A stretch of DNA of 64,000 nucleotides from Clostridiales bacterium. Lineage in GTDB: Bacteria; Bacillota; Clostridia; Saccharofermentanales; Saccharofermentanaceae. Positions 52,538 through 59,372 of this stretch are shown here, piece by piece. The stretch covers positions 21,939 to 85,938 of the forward strand of contig JAFWQF010000033.1 in the NCBI GenBank assembly GCA_017509205.1, read 5' to 3'. The first letter of the stretch is position 1. Each line of letters opens with the position of its first letter. A program made the translations under genes and the position numbers. Under the pieces are notes generated by a model, which did not search any database, was not told where the DNA came from, and was given only the letters and a program-made list of their open reading frames with translations.

Positions 52538-53662
52538 TTACTTCATTGTAATCAGTTCGTATTCACGCGTACCGATACCGATCTTTTCGGCATGCTCAAG
52601 AGTCTCAGCCCATGAAACGTTCGGATTGCTGTTATGCCAGTGGTCTCCGTGATCGTGAAAATCAGGATCCGCCATATTATCACCGAGCTGGCTGTTCCTG
52701 ATGGGTTCTGCCCGGGAACAAAGATCTACGCAGGCCTGATCGAGCGCGACCGGATCAAATGACGCGAGCATTCCGATGTCAGGAAGGATCGGGGCATCAT
52801 TCTCACCGTGGCAGTCGCAGTTAGGCGACACGTCCGTGATCAGGGTTATGTGGAAATTCGGCCTGTCGTGAATTACGGCAGCCGTATATTCGGCCATCTT
52901 GCATCCTAAGAGCGAAGCGGCGTTCCAATTATCGTTCTCAATTGCATCGAAAGCACATGCGCCTATGCAGCGTCCGCAGCCCTTGCACTTGTCGGGATCG
53001 ATCCATGCCTTTCCTTCTTCGTAGTAGATCGCATCGGAACCGCACTCCTTGGAGCATCTTCTGCATCCTCTGCAGCTGTCGTAGATAACATGCGGATGTC
53101 CGCTCTGATGCTGCTGCATCTTTCCCGCTCGGCTTCCGCAGCCCATTCCGATATTCTTTATCGTTCCGCCGAAGCCGGCCTGTTCATGACCTTTGAAATG
53201 AGTCAGTGAAACAAAGATGTCAGCGTCCATAACGGCACGGCCGATGTAAGCCTCTTTGCAGTATTCTCCGTTCGGTACGGGAACGAGTATGTCATCGGTT
53301 CCCCTTAAACCGTCAGCGATTATTATCTGGCAGCCGGTGGTAACCGTGTTGAAGCCGTTGATGTTGGCGCAGTCCATGTGCTCCAATGCATGCTTTCTGC
53401 TTCCGGGATATAAAGTATTGCAGTCCGTCAGGAACGGCAGCCCGCCGTTCTCCTTGATGACATCCGCAACAGCCTTTGCATAATTTGGCCTTAAATATGC
53501 GAGATTTCCGAGCTCGCCGAAATGCATCTTGATGGCAACGAACTTGTTGTCAAAATCGATATCACCGATGCCGGCCATCTTTATGAGCTTTTGAAGTTTA
53601 TCCGTCAGAGAAACACCCAGACGCGTTCTGAAATCGGTGAAATAAACCTTAGACTTCTCCAT
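52538..53662 (-). CDS. DUF362 domain protein with two [4Fe-4S] ferredoxin motifs
   Basis: 374 aa. DUF362 core (VAIKMHFGELGN, FLTDCNTLYPGSR, VSLTHFKGHEQAGFGGTIKN) with two ferredoxin motifs inserted near 190-235 (CRGCRRCSKECGSDAI and CKGCGRCIGACAFDAI). Proteins of this group are widespread in anaerobes and have no proven function. First gene of the redox operon; GGAGGG lies 9 nt before ATG 53662. Confidence 0.9.
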   Translation of the reverse strand: MEKSKVYFTDFRTRLGVSLTDKLQKLIKMAGIGDIDFDNKFVAIKMHFGELGNLAYLRPNYAKAVADVIKENGGLPFLTDCNTLYPGSRKHALEHMDCANINGFNTVTTGCQIIIADGLRGTDDILVPVPNGEYCKEAYIGRAVMDADIFVSLTHFKGHEQAGFGGTIKNIGMGCGSRAGKMQQHQSGHPHVIYDSCRGCRRCSKECGSDAIYYEEGKAWIDPDKCKGCGRCIGACAFDAIENDNWNAASLLGCKMAEYTAAVIHDRPNFHITLITDVSPNCDCHGENDAPILPDIGMLASFDPVALDQACVDLCSRAEPIRNSQLGDNMADPDFHDHGDHWHNSNPNVSWAETLEHAEKIGIGTREYELITMK

Positions 53663-53716
53663 GCTTCATTCCCTCCTGCAATTAAATGCGGGTGACCGGA
53701 GTGACCCTGCTTTTTA

Positions 53717-53725
53717 ATTATATCA
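53717..53725 (-). promoter_or_regulatory. Extended -10 promoter of the redox operon
   Basis: TGATATAAT on the minus strand; the TGA is also the stop codon of frdB. Start of transcription near 53710, leaving a leader of about 45 nt. A direct repeat of GGTCAC (9-bp period, within 53690-53705) sits in that leader and could be an operator. Confidence 0.5.
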
Positions 53726-54400
53726 TTTGCCCCTGTTCATTTTCGCTATCGAAGCAAGCGTCGGAATGTTCATCGGACACACCTTTTCGCATGCCAGGGA
53801 TTTGGAGCATCCTTTCGCGAAATGCTCGTCGTAATCCTTTTTGATCTGCTTTCCGTCGCCCTTGCTGCGAGATCTTACGAAGAAGCTGTCATTAGCGAAA
53901 AGCGGTCCGTAGAAATTATCGCCTTTCACATAGTTGGGACATGCTTCAAGGCACAGTCCGCACTTAAGGCATCTGCCTATCTGATATTCGAGTTCGTGGT
54001 CCTTTTCGTTCTCTTTATGATATTCACCGATGTATGTATTTATCTTCCTGAGGTTATCCTGGATTATCCCCCTGTCGACGACAAGGTCGCTGATGACAGG
54101 GAATTTCCTGAGCGGTTCTATAGTTATCACGTCACCTTTCAGGTCTTTAACGAAAGTATCGCATGCAAGCGCAGGAACGCCGTTTATCACCATCGCACAG
54201 GCTCCGCACATGCCCTGAATGCAAGAGCACTCCCAGGAAATCCTGTCAGCCGGGTTTCCATCACAGTCAACGATGTCATCCCTGTAATTGATGCTGTCCA
54301 AAACAGCCGCGACCGAGGCATTTGAAGAGCCGTCGTAATCAAACGTCTGCCAGTAAGGTTTTGCACCGGGATGCTGCTGCCTTAATATCTTAACCTTCAT
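53723..54400 (-). CDS. frdB: Fumarate reductase/succinate dehydrogenase iron-sulfur subunit
   Basis: 225 aa. [2Fe-2S] ligands Cys60, 65, 68 and 80 (CSCIQGMCGACAM), [4Fe-4S] motif CLKCGLCLEACP (144-154), and a third CSKSLACEKVCP. ATG 54400 has GAGG 6 nt upstream and overlaps frdA by 11 bp; a longer frame to 54631 is a shadow of frdA. It transfers electrons between the flavoprotein and the membrane quinone. Confidence 0.92.
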   Translation of the reverse strand: MKVKILRQQHPGAKPYWQTFDYDGSSNASVAAVLDSINYRDDIVDCDGNPADRISWECSCIQGMCGACAMVINGVPALACDTFVKDLKGDVITIEPLRKFPVISDLVVDRGIIQDNLRKINTYIGEYHKENEKDHELEYQIGRCLKCGLCLEACPNYVKGDNFYGPLFANDSFFVRSRSKGDGKQIKKDYDEHFAKGCSKSLACEKVCPMNIPTLASIAKMNRGK

Positions 54401-56015
54401 AATCGTCCTCACCGGTAAGCCTCGTCCTGAACGCTCCGCCGTCATAACTAATGACGGTTGCTGCCCTGTATTCTTCAGACTGATCATCAAAATCGCTTCT
54501 GATGTGAGCGCCTCTGCTCTCCTGCCTGGCTGATGCAGAAATGAGCACCGCCTTTGCAAGTGTAAGTATGCCTTCAAGACTGTAGTTGAAGTACTCAAGT
54601 TCTGACCTGTCATAATTGATCTTATCAGCAATGCTCAGATAGTAATCAACAGACGAAATGCCGTTCTCAAGCTCTCCCTTTTCCCTGACGATGCCGAGAG
54701 AAGAGTTCACCGTATCAGCAAGAAGCCCCCTGACATACATGACAGGGAATCTGCTTTCAGACTTCCTCTTCTGCTCAAGCTTTTCGTTTTCAGTTTTGAC
54801 TTCACTGCTAAAGTCTGGAGCATCAGTCTTCCTTCCGCAAAGATCACAAGCCGCAGTCTTTCCGCTGTAGATTGCTGCAAGCAGAGAATTGCCGCCGAGC
54901 CTGTTGGCGCCGTGATACATTGAAGCGCATTCGCCAATCGCATACAGGTTCTTTATGTTCGTTCTGTGATGAAGATCAACTGCAAATCCGCCCATGAAGA
55001 AATGCACCGACGGAACAACGGGAACCGGTGTCTTTGTAATGTCGAGGCCTTTGTATTTCAGGCACAGATCGTAGATCTCCGGGATGCGCTTGCGGATCTT
55101 GTCTTTTCCGAGGAATGACACATCAAGATAAACCTGTCTGCCTGTCTCATGAATGCATCTGGAAACGATGTCTCTCGGCATCAGATTGCCCTTTGGACCA
55201 AACTTATCTTCCATGAAATAGACTCTCTTTCCGTCTTCCTCATAGAAGAGCCTTCCGCCCTCGCCTCTTGCAGCCTCCGATACGAGCATCTTCTTCTGCT
55301 CCGTCACTATGGTTGTCGGATGGTATTGGATGAATTCAAGGTTCTTGAGTTCCGCGCCCTGCATGAACAGTTTTCCGGCAACATATCCGTCGCACTGGGT
55401 TGAACCCGTGGTCTTTCCGAAAAGGGCATTCTGGCCGCCTGTTGCGATGACGACCGCATCAGCGGTAACAGCTTCAACGTTCCTTGTTGCCTCACTGTAG
55501 AGCATCGCTCCGTAGCAGACCCCGTCCCTGATAAGTCCGGAATAAAAGTCAGTCCAGAAGCGCCTTTCGATGAACCCAAATCCTTCCAATCTTCGGGCCT
55601 CCATGACGAGAGCCGTGACTATCTGTTTGCCCGTGGCAGTTCCCGAGAAATGCGTCCTCGGGAAGCTCTGGCCTCCGAACGCGCGCGTTGCTATCTTTCC
55701 GTCGTTATCCCTGCTGAACACCGTACCCAGGCTCTCAAGCCAGCTGACGATCTCCGGAGCTGACGTGCAAAGCCCAGTGACGGCCTTTTCGCCGGCGATG
55801 TAGCATCCGCCCTTCAGGGTATCTTCTATATGCTGTTTGATGCTGTCTTCACCGTCCGGATTCATTACTGCGTTTATACCGCCTGCGGCTAGTACCGACT
55901 GCGATCTTTCCGAAGGGAACGGTGAAACGAGTATTACATGATTGCCTCTTGAAGCGCATTCAATCGCGCATGTCAGGCCGGAGATGCCGCTGCCTATTAT
56001 GAGTACTCTGCTCAT
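54390..56015 (-). CDS. frdA: Fumarate reductase/succinate dehydrogenase flavoprotein, L-aspartate-oxidase-like
   Basis: 541 aa. FAD motif VLIIGSGISGLTCAIECA, then VLAAGGINAVMN, RAFGGQSFPRTHFSGTATGKQ, LKNLEFIQYHPT, the active-site MPRDIVSRCIHE, and HFFMGGFAVD. The length and the THFSGTATGKQ phrase are closer to L-aspartate oxidase (NadB) and short Firmicute fumarate reductases than to the E. coli FrdA (about 600 aa). The neighbouring frdB and frdC favour a quinol:fumarate reductase-type complex. It overlaps frdC by 4 bp and frdB by 11 bp. Confidence 0.85.
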   Translation of the reverse strand: MSRVLIIGSGISGLTCAIECASRGNHVILVSPFPSERSQSVLAAGGINAVMNPDGEDSIKQHIEDTLKGGCYIAGEKAVTGLCTSAPEIVSWLESLGTVFSRDNDGKIATRAFGGQSFPRTHFSGTATGKQIVTALVMEARRLEGFGFIERRFWTDFYSGLIRDGVCYGAMLYSEATRNVEAVTADAVVIATGGQNALFGKTTGSTQCDGYVAGKLFMQGAELKNLEFIQYHPTTIVTEQKKMLVSEAARGEGGRLFYEEDGKRVYFMEDKFGPKGNLMPRDIVSRCIHETGRQVYLDVSFLGKDKIRKRIPEIYDLCLKYKGLDITKTPVPVVPSVHFFMGGFAVDLHHRTNIKNLYAIGECASMYHGANRLGGNSLLAAIYSGKTAACDLCGRKTDAPDFSSEVKTENEKLEQKRKSESRFPVMYVRGLLADTVNSSLGIVREKGELENGISSVDYYLSIADKINYDRSELEYFNYSLEGILTLAKAVLISASARQESRGAHIRSDFDDQSEEYRAATVISYDGGAFRTRLTGEDDYEG

Positions 56016-56581
56016 GCCGCACCTCCCGATTTAAGGAACATCGCGATCTGAGTATTCGTTACGACAAATGCCGCTGCAACAAAAAGCATCACACACAGGA
56101 TCCAGACAAATACATCAAGTCTTTTACGTCCTTTTTCAGATCCTATAAGTCCTAAAGTGATGAAAGCATTGCTCACAGAAACTCCTGTGTGCAAAAGCGT
56201 AACCGCATAAAACAGCAGCTGCAAAACCAGCACAGCAAAAAACAGCACACGGTTTGTCTGCGAAGAACTCTTAAGAGCCGCAAAAGTATTAAGGTGAAGG
56301 ATGATCAGCACCGCCATGACGATCGCACTAATACGCTGTATGATCGTCCTGACATTAAGCGCAGGATATTTAAGGCCGTTTCCTTTGTCATGTAAAACAA
56401 AAACACTAAAGCAGCTTAAGAGTATGTGAAGACACCCTGAAACAAGCACAGCATAAGCGATCACTTTAGTCAGGACAGGATTGTAATAGAAAGTCAGATA
56501 AGCGTAGATCTCATATGAGATATGGACCAGTAAAAGTGCGATTATCGCTAGACCCAATACCGCGTTGATCTTCTTAACCAT
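56012..56581 (-). CDS. frdC: Membrane anchor subunit, fumarate reductase/succinate dehydrogenase type
   Basis: 189 aa, five hydrophobic segments. His residues that could ligate heme occur at helix positions (LLVHISYEIY, SGCLHILLSCF, LIILHLNTF, LLHTGVSV). This resembles the cytochrome b-type anchors of Firmicute Sdh/Frd, but similarity is low and the call rests on the frdA-frdB context. ATG 56581 has AGGAG 5 nt upstream; a TTG one codon earlier overlaps that site. Confidence 0.7.
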   Translation of the reverse strand: MVKKINAVLGLAIIALLLVHISYEIYAYLTFYYNPVLTKVIAYAVLVSGCLHILLSCFSVFVLHDKGNGLKYPALNVRTIIQRISAIVMAVLIILHLNTFAALKSSSQTNRVLFFAVLVLQLLFYAVTLLHTGVSVSNAFITLGLIGSEKGRKRLDVFVWILCVMLFVAAAFVVTNTQIAMFLKSGGAA

Positions 56582-57218
56582 CAATGCTCCTTTTGTTGCT
56601 TACCGCCCTGAAAATGCACGCAACAGCGAATGCCGCCAAAGTAATTCCTGCAAATATCATTATACCAACTGGCCACCCCCAGCTTAAGAAAGCATAAAAA
56701 TCATTGGTGTCAGGCCACTTTCCGCCTATGCCGTTAATGAGGATGTTGAGCATATAGCAGCACCCGTAGATAAAAGTCGGAACAGCGGCGATAACAGTAT
56801 GTCTGAACGGAATGCGCTTCCTTCTGACGGTAATGAATTCAAACATTGCCACCAATGGAAGCAGCAGATGAAAGAACAGATTTCCTCTTTTGTAAAACTG
56901 CAGGTAACCGTAGAGAGGTCCGAACATAAACGCAACGACCGCAAATGTAATGGCGACTCCGCATACCGCACCGAGCTTCAGAGCAACAAGCCTGTCAGTT
57001 CCCCTGTCAAGAAGCAGGCATATAAGATACACTGCAGCGACAGCGCCGCAGAACACATTGGTCAATACCGTGTAGAACTTGAAATTCTCAATGCCAGAAG
57101 CCTGCAGAGCACCCTCTTCAGACTTCCCTGTGAGCATAAGGATTATGCCTGTTACCGCAAGGATCACGATAACGGCATTACTGATTATCTCTGCTTTCGA
57201 ATGAGTCTTCTTATTCAT
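56574..57218 (-). CDS. Pr6Pr family six-helix membrane protein
   Basis: 214 aa, six hydrophobic segments. FYTVLTNVFCGAVAAVYL and LFFHLLLPLVAMFEF match Pr6Pr-type proteins (also called FAR-17a/AIG1-like). Function unknown. It overlaps frdC by 8 bp and is the first gene of the frd operon; the frame shares its promoter (TGATATAAT). Confidence 0.75.
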   Translation of the reverse strand: MNKKTHSKAEIISNAVIVILAVTGIILMLTGKSEEGALQASGIENFKFYTVLTNVFCGAVAAVYLICLLLDRGTDRLVALKLGAVCGVAITFAVVAFMFGPLYGYLQFYKRGNLFFHLLLPLVAMFEFITVRRKRIPFRHTVIAAVPTFIYGCCYMLNILINGIGGKWPDTNDFYAFLSWGWPVGIMIFAGITLAAFAVACIFRAVSNKRSIDG

Positions 57219-57259
57219 TACCGCTGCCCGAAAGAGATTTGCCTTAAACAGATAATCTC

Positions 57260-57268
57260 ATTATATCA
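57260..57268 (-). promoter_or_regulatory. Extended -10 promoter of the Pr6Pr-frd operon
   Basis: TGATATAAT on the minus strand, identical to the box of the redox operon at 53717-53725, about 42 bp before the Pr6Pr start. No -35 match. Confidence 0.55.
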
Positions 57269-57280
57269 GACAGACAGATT

Positions 57281-58120
57281 TTAGCCTTTAATGCCTTTAA
57301 GGAACTGCGCAACGGCGTCTTCCTCATTGCTTCCGATGACCGCTGTTGCCACGTTCTTGAGCTCATCGAGCGCATTTGAAACCGCATACGCTTCGTCGGC
57401 AGCCTTAAACATCGGCAGGTCATTTACGGAATCACCGAACACTACGACTTTTTCAAAGCCGTACTGTTCCTTGAGCTTTAATATCGACTTGGCCTTTGTG
57501 CAGTTCTGAGGGCAGATCTCAAGCCAGTATTCATCCCTGTAGATGTCTTTCTGGAATATGCATTCCCATCCGGAATAGTCTTTGACTCTTTCATAAATGG
57601 GATCAAGATCTTCTTTGGAACTAATCAGTGTCACATAACCCGGAACGCCGCAGAACATCGATTCAAGGTCCGGAACCTCGGTCTTGGCACGGTCGTTCTT
57701 ATAATAATCGAGATACCCCTGAAAACACACCGTGTGCTCAACGGGAACATATGCCTTGATCATTTCATCCCCGAAAAAGCATGAGACAAAACCGCATCTG
57801 GGAAGTTCAGGTATCAGTTCCTTCAGGAGTTTGACTTCCTCATCCGTAAAAACAGCCTTTTCGAGATACTTCCCTGTTGTATTGTCTGCAAGCACGGCGC
57901 CGTTTCTTGTGATGACCGGGAGATTCAGCTTCAGCTCACCCGTGATCGTCCTGGCACTGTTAATGGACCTCGCCGTCGCATATGTGAAAGCAAAGCCCTT
58001 TTCGACCAATTCATTTATCGTCCTGACGGAAAACTCCGAGATCGAAAGATCATTACGCATCAGAGTTCCGTCGAGATCTGTTACATATAATGTTCTACTG
58101 TTCATTTCAGCCTGCTTCAT
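57281..58120 (-). CDS. Cof-type HAD-superfamily phosphatase
   Basis: 280 aa. Motif I YVTDLDGTLMRND (catalytic Asp pair), motif II TARS, the C2 cap (about 85-190), and motif IV VVFGDSVNDLPMFKAA. These enzymes dephosphorylate sugar phosphates or flavin/PLP precursors; the substrate is not assignable. ATG 58120 is chosen, three codons inside the longest frame, with AGGTGA just upstream; a further ATG at residue 6 is also possible. Confidence 0.88.
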   Translation of the reverse strand: MKQAEMNSRTLYVTDLDGTLMRNDLSISEFSVRTINELVEKGFAFTYATARSINSARTITGELKLNLPVITRNGAVLADNTTGKYLEKAVFTDEEVKLLKELIPELPRCGFVSCFFGDEMIKAYVPVEHTVCFQGYLDYYKNDRAKTEVPDLESMFCGVPGYVTLISSKEDLDPIYERVKDYSGWECIFQKDIYRDEYWLEICPQNCTKAKSILKLKEQYGFEKVVVFGDSVNDLPMFKAADEAYAVSNALDELKNVATAVIGSNEEDAVAQFLKGIKG

Positions 58121-58149
58121 TTGGATCACCTGTTGCTATGACACTGCGT

Positions 58150-58177
58150 ATTATACCAATAACAAATAAACAGACAA
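58150..58177 (-). promoter_or_regulatory. Promoter of the HAD phosphatase
   Basis: TTGTCT (58172-58177), 16 bp, TATAAT (58150-58155) with TGG extension on the minus strand. Confidence 0.65.
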
Positions 58178-58178
58178 A

Positions 58179-58205
58179 AAAGAGGCTGCATTTTGCAGCC
58201 TCTTT
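58179..58205 (-). terminator. Terminator of the LRR protein gene
   Basis: AAAGAGGCTGCA/TGCAGCCTCTTT, perfect 12-bp stem with a 3-nt loop, followed by TTTTTTGT on the minus strand; 23 bp after the LRR stop. The T-run overlaps the -35 of the downstream HAD promoter. Confidence 0.88.
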
Positions 58206-58227
58206 GAAATTTCTGTTCAATTAAGAA

Positions 58228-59094
58228 TTACTTCTTAACCTTAACGCCTCTCTTACCGCAGTTTCTGTATGTGAAATACTTCTTGTACTTCTTAACCTTG
58301 GACTTCTTAACCTTAACCTTCTTTACAGAAGAAAGATACAGAGAGTACTTAACGCCCTTCTTTGTGAGCTTTGTTGTGTTCTTGATGTAGATCGTCTTGA
58401 GACGGCTGCAGCAATAGAAGCAGCACTTGCTGATCTTCTTGAGTTTCTTGGATGTGATTGCAAAATAGCTGAGGTGATCACAGAACTCAAAAGCCTGTAC
58501 TCCGATCGTAACAAGATTTGCGCCGCCTGAAACTCGAACGAGCTTATAGTTGCTCTTGAATGCGAAATCTCCGATAGTCGTAACACCTGCAGGGAGGTAA
58601 ACCTTAACAAGATTATTACGGGCGAAAGCACCGTAAGCGATTACCTTCAAAGATGTAGGGAAAGTAACGGAATCAAGATAAGCTTCAGTGAAGCACCACT
58701 TGCCTAAAGAAACAACGCCCTGCGGAACAACCATGTTCTTAATTCCGCTGCAGCTGGCGAAAGCTGCTTCGCCGAAAGACTTAACCTTGTTTCCCTGGAA
58801 TACGATCTCGGAAATGTTGTAGCAACCATAGAAAGCATAGTTTCCGACACGAGTAATTTCGGAACCGATAACAAGCTTCTTGATGCTTGATCTTGAAGAA
58901 TACCAAGGTGCACCGCTCGGATAGTCAGCAATATCACCGCTTCCTGAAATAGTAAGCGTATTTCCGCTCAAATTCCATGTAGCGTTGGTTCCGCAACTAT
59001 TTGTAGCTGCATTTAAGCTGAATGCCGGGAACATTGAAACTACCATGATGACAGACATAAACATCGTCAGCACTTTTGCTTTAATACTCTGCAT
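58228..59094 (-). CDS. Secreted BspA-like leucine-rich repeat protein
   Basis: 288 aa. Signal peptide 1-31 (ends LNAA). An N-terminal cap (WNLSGNTLTISGSGDI) leads into about seven BspA-type LRRs (residues 60-230; repeats such as VGNYAFYGCYNISEIVF, FGEAAFASCSGIKNMV, IGDFAFKSNYKLVRV). The C-terminal 60 residues are very rich in Lys (VKKVKVKKSKVKKYKKYF) and basic, perhaps for binding anionic wall polymers. No sortase motif. Typical surface adhesin-like protein of gut Clostridia. A GGGGG stretch 7 nt upstream precedes ATG 59094. Confidence 0.85.
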   Translation of the reverse strand: MQSIKAKVLTMFMSVIMVVSMFPAFSLNAATNSCGTNATWNLSGNTLTISGSGDIADYPSGAPWYSSRSSIKKLVIGSEITRVGNYAFYGCYNISEIVFQGNKVKSFGEAAFASCSGIKNMVVPQGVVSLGKWCFTEAYLDSVTFPTSLKVIAYGAFARNNLVKVYLPAGVTTIGDFAFKSNYKLVRVSGGANLVTIGVQAFEFCDHLSYFAITSKKLKKISKCCFYCCSRLKTIYIKNTTKLTKKGVKYSLYLSSVKKVKVKKSKVKKYKKYFTYRNCGKRGVKVKK

Positions 59095-59151
59095 AAGAAT
59101 AACCCCCTAATTTAGTTAAGTAAAATTTAACGTTGGAAAAAGTATACACAA

Positions 59152-59201
59152 TAATAAAAAAAAATAAACCCTCTATATTCTAAAAAAGAACCTGAGGGTT
59201 T
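59152..59201 (-). terminator. Terminator of tRNA-Leu
   Basis: AAACCCTC/GAGGGTTT (59166-59173/59194-59201) with a nested TTCT/AGAA stem, followed on the minus strand by ATTTTTTTTATT. Confidence 0.8.
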
Positions 59202-59210
59202 AGGCAATTT

Positions 59211-59297
59211 TGGTGCAGATGGCGGGACTTGAACCCGCACGAACTTGCGTTCACTAGCACCTGAAGCTAGCGCGTCTGCCAATTCCACCACATCTGC
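59211..59297 (-). tRNA. tRNA-Leu, anticodon CAG
   Basis: 87-nt class II cloverleaf with encoded CCA. Acceptor GCAGATG/CATCTGC, long variable arm, anticodon loop CTTCAGG-type with anticodon CAG (complement of 59261-59263), T arm GGTTCAAGTCC. It is divergent from the nuclease-helicase gene. Confidence 0.95.
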
Positions 59298-59360
59298 GTG
59301 CCCGTAAATTCTATAACAACGGCTTTCTTTTTTCAATATCGGCTTTTCGGGGCAAAAATA

Positions 59361-59366
59361 TATAAT
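59361..59366 (+). promoter_or_regulatory. -10 box 6 nt before the nuclease-helicase start
   Basis: TATAAT, then 6 nt, then ATG 59373; no Shine-Dalgarno. The same TATAAT-6-ATG spacing occurs before the DUF1294 gene. No clear -35. Confidence 0.45.
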
Positions 59367-59372
59367 TATTCT

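Noticed and set aside
53723..54631. 302-aa version of FrdB
   Set aside because: The extra 77 N-terminal residues are a frame-shifted copy of the frdA coding region; ATG 54400 has a ribosome binding site and fits the family.
58228..58400. Lys-rich end of the LRR protein as a frameshift artefact
   Set aside because: The frame stays open, the terminator follows at normal distance, and alternating Lys/Val tails occur in secreted Clostridial proteins.
59298..59372. 25-codon upstream extension of the nuclease-helicase
   Set aside because: It starts next to the tRNA-Leu 5' end and reads through the AT-rich promoter region.
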